A stretch of DNA of 64,000 nt, from positions 1,736,001 through 1,800,000 of the forward strand of contig NZ_FNNP01000001.1 of NCBI RefSeq assembly GCF_900106805.1, read 5' to 3'. A program made the position numbers and the translations under genes. The notes below the pieces were generated by a model. That model ran no database searches. It worked only from the letters and a program-made list of their open reading frames with translations, and was not told the DNA's origin. Source of the stretch: Ruegeria halocynthiae. Its GTDB lineage: Bacteria > Pseudomonadota > Alphaproteobacteria > Rhodobacterales > Rhodobacteraceae. Positions 1 through 8,866 of the stretch are shown piece by piece; position 1 is the first letter of the stretch, and each line of letters begins with the position of its first letter.

Positions 1-129
1 GTACTGCGGCATTAAGCACTTCGGGCTCGCTACGGACTCTCTCTGCAACAAGTCCGAATTAGCGGTTAGAGCCCTTATTGCTTTTTGCGGTATGACGGAA
101 TGTAACAATCGCCAATGGTGGCGGTCATC

Positions 130-397
130 CTCCCCGCCGCTTTCCTTTCAAGGGCCAGCGGGATTTGGACAAGCCAAACGCCCCTGGCCGTCAGGGTGAG
201 GGCGCAGCCCTCCCCCTCGGGCAACCCTATTAGACAGGGCCGTGTCCTCGGCTGCGCCTCCGGTCCGCACCACCCCTGTCGAATAGCATTGCCTCGCCCC
301 CTCCCGCGTTCGCCACGTGGCAGATCAGCAGGAACAGGCAGCTTCGCTGTCTGATCTGCAAATCAGCCCTGATTTTCCAAAAGGGAAGTCAGATCAA
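130..397 (+). repeat. Structured intergenic repeat, copy 1
   Basis: About 268 bp that recur, in the same orientation, at 40630-40902. The sequence folds into successive hairpins: GGCCAG 153-158 with CTGGCC 184-189; CTATTaGACAGGG 227-239 with CCCTGTCgAATAG 274-286; GCAGATCAG 320-328 with CTGATCTGC 351-359, enclosing CAGC-TTC-GCTG 339-349; and AAATCAG 360-366 with CTGATTT 369-375. Between the two copies several stem positions change on both sides so that pairing is kept, which points to selection on structure. The family is not one I can name. Confidence 0.8.
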
Positions 398-774
398 ACA
401 AAATCTTTGCGGGAGTATCAAAATGGGGATTCTGGATCAGTTTAAGACGCAATGGTCAATTTCAACTTATGGCCAACATCGGGGGGTGCCTTCCGATGTC
501 GAACTTTCACCCGTTTCTGGTCCAACTGTGACGGTTGGGTCAGGTTCGTGTGACGTTCAACAAGAGTGTCGGGCGACACATAGTTTTGCCATTCATCGAC
601 ATCTAAGCCTTTGATTTTAAATTCCCCTAGAATAGCACGAGGCACGAGTCTTGCCATTTGCGACTCAAAGGTTTTCCATCAAGCTTAAGCCATCGCATAG
701 CGGCAATTGCCCTTCTGTTAAACAGTTACAGGCAAAAGCCGTATGCACAGGCGGATCGCACACTCTAAATTGCT
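398..774. other. Intergenic sequence with no assignable gene
   Basis: Lies between the structured repeat and the 3' end of the ThDP enzyme gene. A 71-codon open frame on the minus strand (442-657) has no recognisable motif, no clear ribosome binding site and no neighbour that would explain it. I see nothing else supportable here. Confidence 0.5.
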
Positions 775-2556
775 TTAGGTGGCAACGTGCGAAACATCCC
801 TGTCTGGCGAATAGATGTCGAGGATGTTCCAGTGTCCGGTTGTTGGTGTCGGATTGTTGATCATTGGGACGTCGAGAACTGTTGGTTTGCCGCTGGCGAT
901 TGCCGCTTCCAATGCGGGCAACAATTCATCAGCAGCGCTGAGCCTATGCCCTTCTGCACCATAAGCTCGTGCGATGTCTGCATATCCCGGTCCGTTTGCT
1001 GGAGCTGCGGCTGATCCAGGGAACGTAGTCCCGTAGGTCAGACCATAATGCGCCTTTTGCAGACCTGCGATCGTTCCGAAGGCGTTGTTGTTCATAACCA
1101 GCCAGATGATGCCCAGATCAAGTTCGACAGCCGTTGCCAGCATTGACGGGTTTTGACCGAAACCACCATCGCCAACCAGGCTGATCACCACGCGATCTGG
1201 CGCTGCCAGTTTCGCACCGATCGCTCCTGGCGGACCAAAACCCATCGTAGCGAACCCGCCCGGAGTCAGTATTGAACCGGGGGTCAGGATATCGAATTGC
1301 TGTCCGACACCGTTCTTGTTCCACCCAACGTCCGTGGTGATGATGGCATCCTCAGGCAGTGCCTTGCGGGTATCTGCCAGAATGCGCTCGGGCATCATCG
1401 GAAAGGCCGATGAGGTCGCCATTTCCACATTGCGCGCTTTGAAGTCCGTCCGAAAGTCAGCGATCTTCTGCTCCAGCACGGGGCGCTTGAAGCCGTCCGG
1501 ATACATCTCGCGGGCGACCCGGTTGAGGACTAGTAAAGCGGCCTTGGCGTCAGCAACGACTCCGATCTCGGTGGGGTAGTTCCGGCCGATCTCCTGCGGT
1601 TCAATGTCGATATGAATGACCTTGGAACCGGGGATGTTGAACGTATAGCCGGGGTACCAGCTGGAGCAATCGGCCTCTTTGAACCGAGTGCCCACGGCAA
1701 AGATGTAGTCCGCATTCAAGCAGGACTGGTTGACCAATTCGGTGCCCCAAAACCCGGTCATTCCCAGCACAAGCGGATGGTCGTCTCGCAACGCGCCTTT
1801 ACCCATCAGGGAATGCGCGACTGGAAGGCCCATATGTTCAACAAATTCTCGCAACTCCTCGCTGGCCTGTGCCAGAAGAATACCACCCCCAACATAAGCG
1901 ACTGGGTATTCGGCCTTCGCCAAGGCTTCGACAATCTCTCGCGCTGTCTCGTCGTCAATCGACGGTTTCTTGAGCGCGCGCGTGTTGTCGCGGATACGGT
2001 CAAAGCTGTCCGAGGGGATCACCTCCGAAAAGATGTCCATGGGGACATTGACCAACACGGGGCCAGGCTGACCATTTTCGGCGAGATGGAACGCCTTTTC
2101 CAGAATTTCAGCCATCAAATCTGCGCGGTCCACCCGCCAAGCGCGTTTGACAAAGGGGCGATAGATTTCCCACTGGGCAGCATCTGCGTGAAGGTTCACT
2201 TCCTGGTGCGCGTGTTTACCGTAGTAATGCGTGGGAATGTCACCCGCGATCACGACCATCGGGATACAGTCCAGTGCGGCGTTGGCGACCCCGGTGGCGC
2301 AATTGGTCAGCCCCGGGGAGAGATGGGACAGCACCACCGAGGCCTTGCCCGTCACGCGGGCATAAGCGTCTGCCGCATGGCTGGCAATTTGCTCATGCCG
2401 TACAGTGACGAAATCGATGGGGCTTTCCGCCAGCGCAGCCAGAACCGCGATGTTCGTGTGGCCGCACAGACCAAACACGTGTTTGACCTCACGACGTTCC
2501 AGGAAATCAACGATGTGTTCGGCGACGGTTTTACCGTCCAGTTTCGCTCCGTCCAT
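775..2556 (-). CDS. ThDP-dependent acetolactate synthase-like lyase
   Basis: A 593-residue thiamine-diphosphate enzyme of the acetolactate synthase/benzoylformate decarboxylase fold. The N-terminal PYR domain carries the ThDP-activating glutamate (Glu55 in VRHEQIASHAADAYAR); the C-terminal PP domain has GDGGFGQN followed by NNNAFG, the usual Mg/ThDP motif. Such enzymes cleave or decarboxylate 2-oxo acids or ketols. I chose ATG 2556 because AGGAGG lies seven bases upstream and its A overlaps the TGA of the aldehyde dehydrogenase gene. No small regulatory subunit gene is nearby, so a housekeeping acetolactate synthase is unlikely. Last gene of the 4860-775 operon. It probably makes the aldehyde used by the next enzyme (inference); the substrate is unknown. 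Confidence 0.85.
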   Translation of the reverse strand: MDGAKLDGKTVAEHIVDFLERREVKHVFGLCGHTNIAVLAALAESPIDFVTVRHEQIASHAADAYARVTGKASVVLSHLSPGLTNCATGVANAALDCIPMVVIAGDIPTHYYGKHAHQEVNLHADAAQWEIYRPFVKRAWRVDRADLMAEILEKAFHLAENGQPGPVLVNVPMDIFSEVIPSDSFDRIRDNTRALKKPSIDDETAREIVEALAKAEYPVAYVGGGILLAQASEELREFVEHMGLPVAHSLMGKGALRDDHPLVLGMTGFWGTELVNQSCLNADYIFAVGTRFKEADCSSWYPGYTFNIPGSKVIHIDIEPQEIGRNYPTEIGVVADAKAALLVLNRVAREMYPDGFKRPVLEQKIADFRTDFKARNVEMATSSAFPMMPERILADTRKALPEDAIITTDVGWNKNGVGQQFDILTPGSILTPGGFATMGFGPPGAIGAKLAAPDRVVISLVGDGGFGQNPSMLATAVELDLGIIWLVMNNNAFGTIAGLQKAHYGLTYGTTFPGSAAAPANGPGYADIARAYGAEGHRLSAADELLPALEAAIASGKPTVLDVPMINNPTPTTGHWNILDIYSPDRDVSHVAT

Positions 2557-3965
2557 CACGCGACCTCCTGTCCGTAGAATTCACCGAACAGGTCCGGCTC
2601 CGAGGGGCGATCCTCAGGGATCGGACGGCTGACCCAGGTGTAGTTCATCATATGTTTCATCGTGACGTTTTCGTTGGTGATGTTGCCGCCCCAGATGCCG
2701 CAGCCCAGGCTGCTGGTCATAGGCATGCCATTGGTCCACGCACCCGCATTGGCTTTGGATTGCGGCTGTCGAACCATCATTCGGCTGACCGGGGCCAGAC
2801 GCGCCAACCGGTCGATATGATCGTCATTGTGGCTGTAAATACCGCAGGAGTGGCCTTTGCCGCCGGTATAATAAATCTTGCTGACAGTTTTCAGCGCATC
2901 ATCGAACGTGTCGAAATGATAAAGCGCCATCAATGTGGTCAGTTTTTCCTTGGAAAATTTATGCTCCGTCCCGATTTGCCCCTGATTTTCGACCATCAGG
3001 AATTTGCGATCTTCGGGGATGCTAAAACCGGCGACCTTGGCCGTTTGCTGGGGCGGACAGGCGATAGTCGGGAACGTACGGTTTCCCTTTTCGTCCCACA
3101 TAGCAGCTTCGAGCATGGCCTTCTCTTCGTCCGAACACAGGTACCCGCCCTCGGCTTGAAGCGCCTTGACCATATAATCGTAAACCGAGCGCTGGATGAT
3201 GATGTTGCCGTCCGCCGAGCAACCCGACCCAAAGTCAGAGGTCTTAGAAATGCGCGTGTTCTGAGCAGCGATATCGAGATCGGCTGTCTCATCAATGACG
3301 ATGGACGAATTGCCCGCGCCGACGCCATAGGCCGGTCGCCCCGAACTGTAGGCTGCTTTGACCATGGGCTTGCCACCCGTCGCCAGAGTCAGGTCACAAA
3401 TCTCCATGAGGTGCTGTGTTAACGGGATCGATGGTTTGCGGATCGACTGGAATAGGTCTTCGGGGGCACCGGCCGCACGGCAGGCCGCTCGCATGACTTC
3501 GACCATTTCATAGGTGGTATGGGCGGTTCGTGGGTGCGGGCTGAAGATGACCGCATTCCGGGCGTTTGCGGCGGAAACACCGGTCACCGGTGGTGTCATT
3601 GCCGGATTGGTCATCGGGATCAGGGATGCGATGACACCAGCAGGTTTGGCGTATTTCACGAGCCCCTTTTCTTCGTCGACTTCGACGATCCCCGTCGAGG
3701 GCGTGCGCAGAACATCACGCAGCACCATGTGAATCTTAAATCGCTTCGCAGGGCGCCCTTCGCGATCTCCGATACCGCTTTCGTCCACGCCTTGCTGGGC
3801 CAGACGCGTGAAGGTCTTCTCGTTCCCAGCATACCACGCAATTGCCTGAGACAGGCGGTCCAGCCTGTCCTGATCCCAGTCCTCGATCTCGGCCATAGCA
3901 GCGCGGGCGCGTGCCAGCATATCGGCCGCCATGTTGCGGTCGTTTTCAGTGAGCTCTTTGCCCAT
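2556..3965 (-). CDS. CoA-acylating aldehyde dehydrogenase (EutE/SauS-like)
   Basis: A 469-residue NAD(P)-dependent aldehyde dehydrogenase of the acylating branch, which turns an aldehyde plus CoA into acyl-CoA. It has GVGAGNSSIVIDETADLDIA, equivalent to the GVGN..DETADI block of EutE/AdhE/SauS enzymes, and the catalytic cysteine in DFGSGCSADGN. It begins at ATG 3965 after AGAGGATC and overlaps the 3' end of the isomerase gene by 20 bp, so the two are translated together. With the ThDP enzyme it would convert a cleaved keto-intermediate to an acyl-CoA. Sulfoacetaldehyde is one possible substrate by family resemblance, but no sulfonate gene lies nearby. Confidence 0.85.
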   Translation of the reverse strand: MGKELTENDRNMAADMLARARAAMAEIEDWDQDRLDRLSQAIAWYAGNEKTFTRLAQQGVDESGIGDREGRPAKRFKIHMVLRDVLRTPSTGIVEVDEEKGLVKYAKPAGVIASLIPMTNPAMTPPVTGVSAANARNAVIFSPHPRTAHTTYEMVEVMRAACRAAGAPEDLFQSIRKPSIPLTQHLMEICDLTLATGGKPMVKAAYSSGRPAYGVGAGNSSIVIDETADLDIAAQNTRISKTSDFGSGCSADGNIIIQRSVYDYMVKALQAEGGYLCSDEEKAMLEAAMWDEKGNRTFPTIACPPQQTAKVAGFSIPEDRKFLMVENQGQIGTEHKFSKEKLTTLMALYHFDTFDDALKTVSKIYYTGGKGHSCGIYSHNDDHIDRLARLAPVSRMMVRQPQSKANAGAWTNGMPMTSSLGCGIWGGNITNENVTMKHMMNYTWVSRPIPEDRPSEPDLFGEFYGQEVA

Positions 3966-4860
3966 GATGATCCTCTTGGTGTTTTAGAATTGCAGCATCG
4001 GGCACACGACGCTGTGACCGCGCCTCGCCGAATGTTCGCTTGGCGTGGCTGAGACAGCGACGCGCGTGTTCTTCATATCCCAACTCGGCAACGCGGCTTT
4101 GGTTGGGCAGTTCGATGGAATAGTCGACGGGCGGCATCCGTTCGATGATGCCGGTGAAATCGATCCAACCTTCGCCGGGGTACAGCCTGGCATCACGGGC
4201 CAGTTGAATCATGCCCTCACGCGTATCCGCGATGCCGGGCAGGCAGTCAGAGATATGCAGGAAGTGAAACAGGTCAGAGGGGACGTGCAGAAGTTCTCCC
4301 AGATCCACACGGCTGAGGTGCAGATAAAGCGTATCGACCAGAATACCGCCGTTGGGCTGATCGGAGGCACGCACGATATCAAGCGCCTCATCCAGAGTGC
4401 GCAAGCGGGAGAAGCTTGGAAACTCAAGGTCCACTGTTAGCCCATACGGAGCCGCCAACTCGCAGGTCTCGGAATAGACGTCGATCAGGAAGTCACGATC
4501 ATCGCGGGTGTTGGTCCACGCGCTCATGATCATACGCTTGGCGCCCAGTTCCCCGCCGATCTCCAGCGACGGCTCGAAACTGCGCGGATCGACATCTTCG
4601 GTAATGCGCGCAAGCTCGACATCGAGGACTTTCAGACCGGTTGTTGAAAGCGCAGTTTTGGTGGCCTGCACATGAGCCTTGTCGATCGGGGACTGGGTGA
4701 ACTCTCCAGGCACATGCATCGGAATGAACCGGGGGCTGACGGCATCGTAACCGGCCCGTGCGGCGATATAGACCAGCTCGGGCGGCGTACAGCCAATCAG
4801 CGTCAGATGCGCCAAGGAATAGAGAGAGGGGCGTGTGCCAGCCTCTTCGGGTTTCGCCAT
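3946..4860 (-). CDS. Sugar phosphate isomerase/epimerase-family TIM barrel
   Basis: A 304-residue protein of the AP-endonuclease-2/xylose-isomerase-like fold, with metal-ligand-like segments TVDLEFPSF, GILVDTLYLHLS, LHISDCLPG and DYSIELPN in the expected order. The family includes IolE, hydroxypyruvate isomerase and dehydroshikimate dehydratases. First gene of the second operon: 50 bp upstream lie the overlapping palindromes at 4910-4938, and GGAG precedes ATG 4860. It likely isomerises or dehydrates a polyol or cyclitol intermediate (inference). Confidence 0.8.
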   Translation of the reverse strand: MAKPEEAGTRPSLYSLAHLTLIGCTPPELVYIAARAGYDAVSPRFIPMHVPGEFTQSPIDKAHVQATKTALSTTGLKVLDVELARITEDVDPRSFEPSLEIGGELGAKRMIMSAWTNTRDDRDFLIDVYSETCELAAPYGLTVDLEFPSFSRLRTLDEALDIVRASDQPNGGILVDTLYLHLSRVDLGELLHVPSDLFHFLHISDCLPGIADTREGMIQLARDARLYPGEGWIDFTGIIERMPPVDYSIELPNQSRVAELGYEEHARRCLSHAKRTFGEARSQRRVPDAAILKHQEDHHGQRAH

Positions 4861-4909
4861 GAATGACAGCTCCGGGTGTCTGCGAATCTTATTTTCATCA
4901 CACGTAGTA

Positions 4910-4938
4910 AAAAATATCTGATATTTTTCAAAATATCA
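4910..4938. promoter_or_regulatory. Overlapping palindromes, candidate GntR operator (site 1)
   Basis: Two palindromes overlap: a 19-bp one centred on 4919 (4910-4928, core AAATATCTGATATTT) and TGATATTTT-tc-AAAATATCA (4919-4938). They lie 50-78 bp upstream of the isomerase start at 4860 and just after the terminator of the preceding operon. The same core occurs at 13746-13762. Confidence 0.65.
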
Positions 4939-4965
4939 ACTTTTAATGCTGAGCAGAAAATAGAA

Positions 4966-4989
4966 ACGCCCGAGCAATAGCCCGGGCGT
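4966..4989 (-). terminator. Intrinsic terminator after the Gfo/Idh gene
   Basis: On the minus strand a 10-bp GC-rich stem (one mismatch), ACGCCCGGGC with GCTCGGGCGT around a TATT loop, is followed by TTTCTATTTTC. It sits 25 bp after the oxidoreductase stop at 5015, so transcription of the upstream operon probably ends here. Confidence 0.75.
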
Positions 4990-5014
4990 GTTTAACCTTT
5001 GTGCTGGCAGAGCA

Positions 5015-6205
5015 TTAGATGGTGACCCAGTCACCTCCGGACTGGTGAGAGCGCACAGAGGCATCAATGAATCGGACACCGTCTGCGCCTTGTTCGACAC
5101 TGGGGTAAGCAAGCCAATCGGCCGGAACGGTAACGCCATCCCAACGCGCGGCCACGGCCATGGCAAATTCCGTATAGAGGTTGGCCCAGGCTTCGATAAT
5201 CCCTTCGGGGAAGCCACGCGCGGTACGGATCAGACGTTCCGCACCGCGGCCGATGCCGTGCCCGTGACCTCGGCTGATGATACGATCCGGCTCACCAAAC
5301 CGATTGAACTTCAGCTGTTCCGAGTTCTCCAGATCCCACTCCAAGCCCCCTTCGCTGCCGAAGACCCGCAACCGCAACCCGCCCCGGTTTCCGGGGGCAA
5401 GGCGCGTTGCCATCAGGGTGCCCGGAACCTCGTTTTGATAGCGGGTGAACATGAATACCGTGTCTTCCAAAGGCTTTGGCGCGCCGCAGACATGGAATTC
5501 GGCCCTCAGGTCGGTCATCGGCAGGCCCGAGACAAAGCTGGCAAGATGCGCGGCATGGGTGCCGATATCGCCGACACAACTGGTTGGACCTGAAATCTTG
5601 GGATCCAGCCGCCATTTCACATGGGGCGCATCGGCCACATCATCGAGCGTCATCCAGTCTTGCATGAACTCAACATGGATCTGGTTGATCTTGCCGATAC
5701 CGCCTTCGGACACGATTTGCTTGGCCTGCCGGATGACCGGAAAACACGACATCGAATAACCGACGGCAAAAACCTGCCCCGTGCGCGCGGTGATCTCCTC
5801 AAGCCCCCCTGCTTCGGCGACTTCGTTGGTCAGGGGCTTGTCGCACATCACGTCAATGCCCGCCTCCAGAAACGCTTTGGCCGCTTCGAAATGAACGTGG
5901 TTCGGGGTAGTGATCATCACGGCATCCACGCCATCCGGGCGCTCCGCCTCGGCCTTTGCCATCTCGTCGAAGGACGCATAGCACCTGTCTGCTGGCAGGA
6001 ACCACTCAGCCCCGCGTGCCTTGCTGCGCGCAGCGTCGGAACTGAGCGCACCTGCGGCGACCTCCCACCGGTCGGTCATCCGCGCAGCCGTTGCCTGCGT
6101 GACAGAGATACGTCCGCCGCCAACAACGCCCAGTCGCAAACGGCGAGACAACCGGGGGAAAGGTCCGTCAAAGTTCAGGTCTTCGGGTAAAAGTCTCTCA
6201 GCCAT
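5015..6205 (-). CDS. Gfo/Idh/MocA family oxidoreductase
   Basis: A 396-residue NAD(P)-dependent dehydrogenase. The Rossmann motif GVVGGGRISVTQATAAR is near the N-terminus and the DKPLTNEVAEA segment carries the lysine of the EKP-like motif; the C-terminal half is the usual alpha/beta domain. These enzymes oxidise or reduce sugars, inositols and related polyols. Start chosen at ATG 6205 (MAERLLPED), which overlaps the preceding gene's 3' end by 8 bp; the longer frame upstream reads through that gene. Last gene of the 13663-5015 operon. Confidence 0.9.
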   Translation of the reverse strand: MAERLLPEDLNFDGPFPRLSRRLRLGVVGGGRISVTQATAARMTDRWEVAAGALSSDAARSKARGAEWFLPADRCYASFDEMAKAEAERPDGVDAVMITTPNHVHFEAAKAFLEAGIDVMCDKPLTNEVAEAGGLEEITARTGQVFAVGYSMSCFPVIRQAKQIVSEGGIGKINQIHVEFMQDWMTLDDVADAPHVKWRLDPKISGPTSCVGDIGTHAAHLASFVSGLPMTDLRAEFHVCGAPKPLEDTVFMFTRYQNEVPGTLMATRLAPGNRGGLRLRVFGSEGGLEWDLENSEQLKFNRFGEPDRIISRGHGHGIGRGAERLIRTARGFPEGIIEAWANLYTEFAMAVAARWDGVTVPADWLAYPSVEQGADGVRFIDASVRSHQSGGDWVTI

Positions 6206-6872
6206 TCTGAATCTCCATGTCCGGGACCCGCGCGCCTTCCGGCAGCATTTCCACCGCCATGAAAATGCTGGGGGTAATCGTCTCGTACTGATGCCAGGGA
6301 TAGTTGCCTTCAGCGTCATACATCGGTTTGTGCGTCGTGCCGGGGGCCAGGAATTCTTCGAGGTAAAGGGTTTCAACGTCCCGTTCGCGGCATTGCTGCA
6401 TTTTGCCAAAGCCTACAATTTGCGTATGCACTTCGCGAAACCCCGGTACCGGGCAGAACGGATGATCCTTGTGCAATCCGACATTCAGCGGCACCGAGCC
6501 GGAATGGTACATGGTCAGCCCAACGTTACCCACAAAGACCTTTGGCGACATGTAGTGGCTGACACCGCGTAAACGCTCCTCTTGGCGAACATCAAAAGCA
6601 GATGGCCATGTATCTTTCACCCATGCGAACAACTCGTTGTCATCGGCATGGGCGTCGAAATCGTGGACAATGACTGCACGTTCCACGCCGCTAAGCGTGC
6701 TGTCTTGCACGATCACAGAGGAAAGCGGTGCAATGGTCTGATCCTCGACAGAGAGATTTCGCCCCCCAAGGTTAAGGACGATGGCGCGACCCTCGATAGA
6801 AATTCTGCGCTCGTCAGTTGTGTGCTGGACGCGAAAGAATGGCTGAGTAAAGTCGAGTGTCTCAATCGGCAT
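6198..6872 (-). CDS. Unrecognised 224-residue protein, possibly cupin-like
   Basis: I do not recognise this family. Start ATG 6872 is supported by GGAAGGA eight bases upstream. A His-rich stretch, GLHKDHPFCPVPGFREVHTQ, followed by glutamates in LYLEEFLAPGTTHK, resembles the HxH...E...H ligand spacing of metal-binding cupins (inference, weak). No signal peptide or membrane segment. It is translationally linked to the oxidoreductases on both sides (overlaps at 6862-6872 and 6198-6205), so it probably acts in the same pathway, perhaps as a metal-dependent isomerase or dioxygenase. Confidence 0.6.
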   Translation of the reverse strand: MPIETLDFTQPFFRVQHTTDERRISIEGRAIVLNLGGRNLSVEDQTIAPLSSVIVQDSTLSGVERAVIVHDFDAHADDNELFAWVKDTWPSAFDVRQEERLRGVSHYMSPKVFVGNVGLTMYHSGSVPLNVGLHKDHPFCPVPGFREVHTQIVGFGKMQQCRERDVETLYLEEFLAPGTTHKPMYDAEGNYPWHQYETITPSIFMAVEMLPEGARVPDMEIQNG

Positions 6873-8049
6873 GAACCAATTCCTTCCTCTCATCGTTAAG
6901 GAAATCGACCGGCAAAGGCTCCGGAGCCGCGCAACGGCTTTCTATCGTCTGATAGGCGCCAAATTTTGGTGCCCGTTCGATCGCGTCCATGACCTCGAAA
7001 ACGTGGTAGGCGAGCGCTCCACTTGCACGGGGTTGGCGTCCTTCTTGCGCCGCCAGGGCCAGATCCAAAAGGCCGAGACCACGGCGGTCCTCATTGAACC
7101 CGTGTTTGTTGACGACCACCTGCCAGCCTTCGCGACCGGATGGGCGCGGCTGATGAGACCAGCGCGAGGTCTCCCGCGTTTTCAGCCAGACATCCCCCTG
7201 AAAGATGTTGGCACCATGTACCGGGTCAGGGTCTGGGATGCTGATGGTGCCTTTTTCGCCGTAGATCTCGAACCGCGGCGTTTCGCTATCCCAGACGTCA
7301 AAGCTCATGGTCATCGACCCTATAGCCCCGGAAGAGAACTGCAGCAGGCTTAGGGAATGCGTGTCGACCTCGACATCCATCCATTCACCGTTGCGAGGGC
7401 CGTTTTCGATCATCCTTTTGTCGAACGTGCGCCGAGCCATTCCGGCGACCCGGTCAACCGGACCAAGGCAGCAAACCATGGCGGTCAGGTAATATGGCCC
7501 AAGGTCCAGCAAGGGCCCGCCACCGGCCTGGTAGTAGAAATCCGGGTTGGGATGGTGGCGTTCCGTCCCGTGGGTACCGACATGGGCAAAAACCCCTGTC
7601 GGTTTGCCAATGGCACCCTCATCGATCAAGCGCCGAACGGTTTGCCAACGACCGCCCAGAAATGTGTCGGGTGCGCAACCGACCAGTAGCCCCTTTTCAG
7701 AGGCCATGTGCAGAATCGTCTTACCATCCGTTCGATCCATAACCAGCGGCTTCTCGGAATAGACGTGCTTGCCCGCCTCCAACGCACGCAGGCTGATTTC
7801 GGCATGCGCTGCCGGAATTGTCAGATTCAGAACGCAGTCAATCGTCGGATCGTCAAACACCCCATCTGGCGCACAGGCCTTGGCGATACCGTATTGATCT
7901 GCCTTGGTGCGGCTTTCCGAAGGGTCAAGGCTTGCGCAAGCCACGACCTCAACGTTTGAGAATTTGGATAGTGTTTTTAGATAAATATCGCTGATACGAC
8001 CACAGCCGATAAGGCCGACCCGGAAGGATTTCGATGTCTCACGTGTCAT
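6862..8049 (-). CDS. Gfo/Idh/MocA family oxidoreductase
   Basis: A 395-residue NAD(P)-dependent dehydrogenase with Rossmann motif GLIGCGRISDIYLKTL, the EKPLVMDR active-site segment and a GGGPLLDLGPYYLTAM stretch typical of the family's catalytic region. Two adjacent ATG codons (8052, 8049) follow AGGA; spacing favours 8049. It overlaps the citryl-CoA-lyase-like gene by 11 bp upstream and the unknown 224-residue gene downstream. Three non-identical members in one cluster suggest successive oxidation and reduction steps, or epimerisation through a keto intermediate (inference). Confidence 0.9.
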   Translation of the reverse strand: MTRETSKSFRVGLIGCGRISDIYLKTLSKFSNVEVVACASLDPSESRTKADQYGIAKACAPDGVFDDPTIDCVLNLTIPAAHAEISLRALEAGKHVYSEKPLVMDRTDGKTILHMASEKGLLVGCAPDTFLGGRWQTVRRLIDEGAIGKPTGVFAHVGTHGTERHHPNPDFYYQAGGGPLLDLGPYYLTAMVCCLGPVDRVAGMARRTFDKRMIENGPRNGEWMDVEVDTHSLSLLQFSSGAIGSMTMSFDVWDSETPRFEIYGEKGTISIPDPDPVHGANIFQGDVWLKTRETSRWSHQPRPSGREGWQVVVNKHGFNEDRRGLGLLDLALAAQEGRQPRASGALAYHVFEVMDAIERAPKFGAYQTIESRCAAPEPLPVDFLNDERKELVHAD

Positions 8050-8866
8050 CATTCCTGTCTTCGTAGAGGGGTAAGTAATTAGCGGGCATCGGCCCTTTGT
8101 TGCGGCCACCCTGGTTCATCTGTTCCCAAGCGTGGGCAAGTATTCCGACCGAGCGGGACAGGCAGAACAGCCCTCGCGACAAGGGCGCAGGAAAGCCAAG
8201 TTCGCAGAAGATCACAGCTGTCGCGCCGTCAATATTCATGGCAATTGGCAGACCGCCTCGTTGACGACCGAGTTCGGCTTGAACCTCTTCTCCGATATCG
8301 GCAAACCGGCCAGAAACTGTGCCTTCTGCCGCCGCATCTCTAACAAGTTGCATCAATCGGGGTGCGCGTGGATCGACAGGTTTGTGAAACCTGTGACCAA
8401 AGCCCGATACGATCTTGCCGTAGGTCTCGCGCCAACTGTCCAAGCCATCCCGAACAGCGTCATTCAGCGAACCTCCCGCATCCATGCGGACTGCGATATC
8501 ATAGTACAGCTCTGCACACTGCTCTCCTGCCCCGCCGTGCACGTCGCCCAGCATGTTCACCGCAGTCGCCATCGCATTATTGAGACCTACCCCGCAGGTG
8601 GCGGCCATACGCGCAGCCGCGATTGAGGGAGCCTGTGGGCCGTGATCCACGCCAGCGACCAAAGCGGCCTGGAACAGACGCGCTTGGGCGTCGCTGGGTA
8701 GATCGCCCCGCACCATAAGCCAGATCATCTGCGGGAAAGATACGTTTCCGATCAGGTCCTCTATGGCGTTGCCACGAAAAGAGATCTGTCCGGGTTTCAT
8801 GTCGATGATGGAGGTACGCCACCATTGGCGAACGGCGCGCTCATCGTCTGTCATCTGCGCGGTCAT
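8039..8866 (-). CDS. Citryl-CoA lyase-like, citrate synthase-fold protein
   Basis: A 275-residue protein matching the citrate synthase/citryl-CoA lyase fold but much shorter than citrate synthase (about 430 residues). Visible motifs are HGGAGEQCAELYYD, GFGHRFHKPVDPRAPRL (the substrate-binding GxGHRxH block) and NIDGATAVIFCELGFP with the catalytic-type aspartate. Citryl-CoA lyases cleave citryl-CoA to acetyl-CoA and oxaloacetate; related short proteins act on other 3-hydroxyacyl-CoA compounds. ATG 8866 overlaps the upstream stop (ATGA). With the acylating dehydrogenase nearby, cleavage of a pathway-specific acyl-CoA is plausible (inference). Confidence 0.8.
   Translation of the reverse strand: MTAQMTDDERAVRQWWRTSIIDMKPGQISFRGNAIEDLIGNVSFPQMIWLMVRGDLPSDAQARLFQAALVAGVDHGPQAPSIAAARMAATCGVGLNNAMATAVNMLGDVHGGAGEQCAELYYDIAVRMDAGGSLNDAVRDGLDSWRETYGKIVSGFGHRFHKPVDPRAPRLMQLVRDAAAEGTVSGRFADIGEEVQAELGRQRGGLPIAMNIDGATAVIFCELGFPAPLSRGLFCLSRSVGILAHAWEQMNQGGRNKGPMPANYLPLYEDRNDDT

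Noticed and set aside
115-354. Open frame in repeat copy 1, with a similar frame at 40602-40856
   Set aside because: The two frames encode related peptides because the DNA is repeated, but substitutions follow the hairpin stems rather than codon positions and there is no ribosome binding site.
442-657. 71-codon minus-strand frame
   Set aside because: No recognisable domain, no supported start and no operon partner.
1612-2577. 321-codon plus-strand frame antisense to the ThDP enzyme gene
   Set aside because: Shadow frame in GC-rich coding DNA; the minus-strand product has full ThDP motifs.
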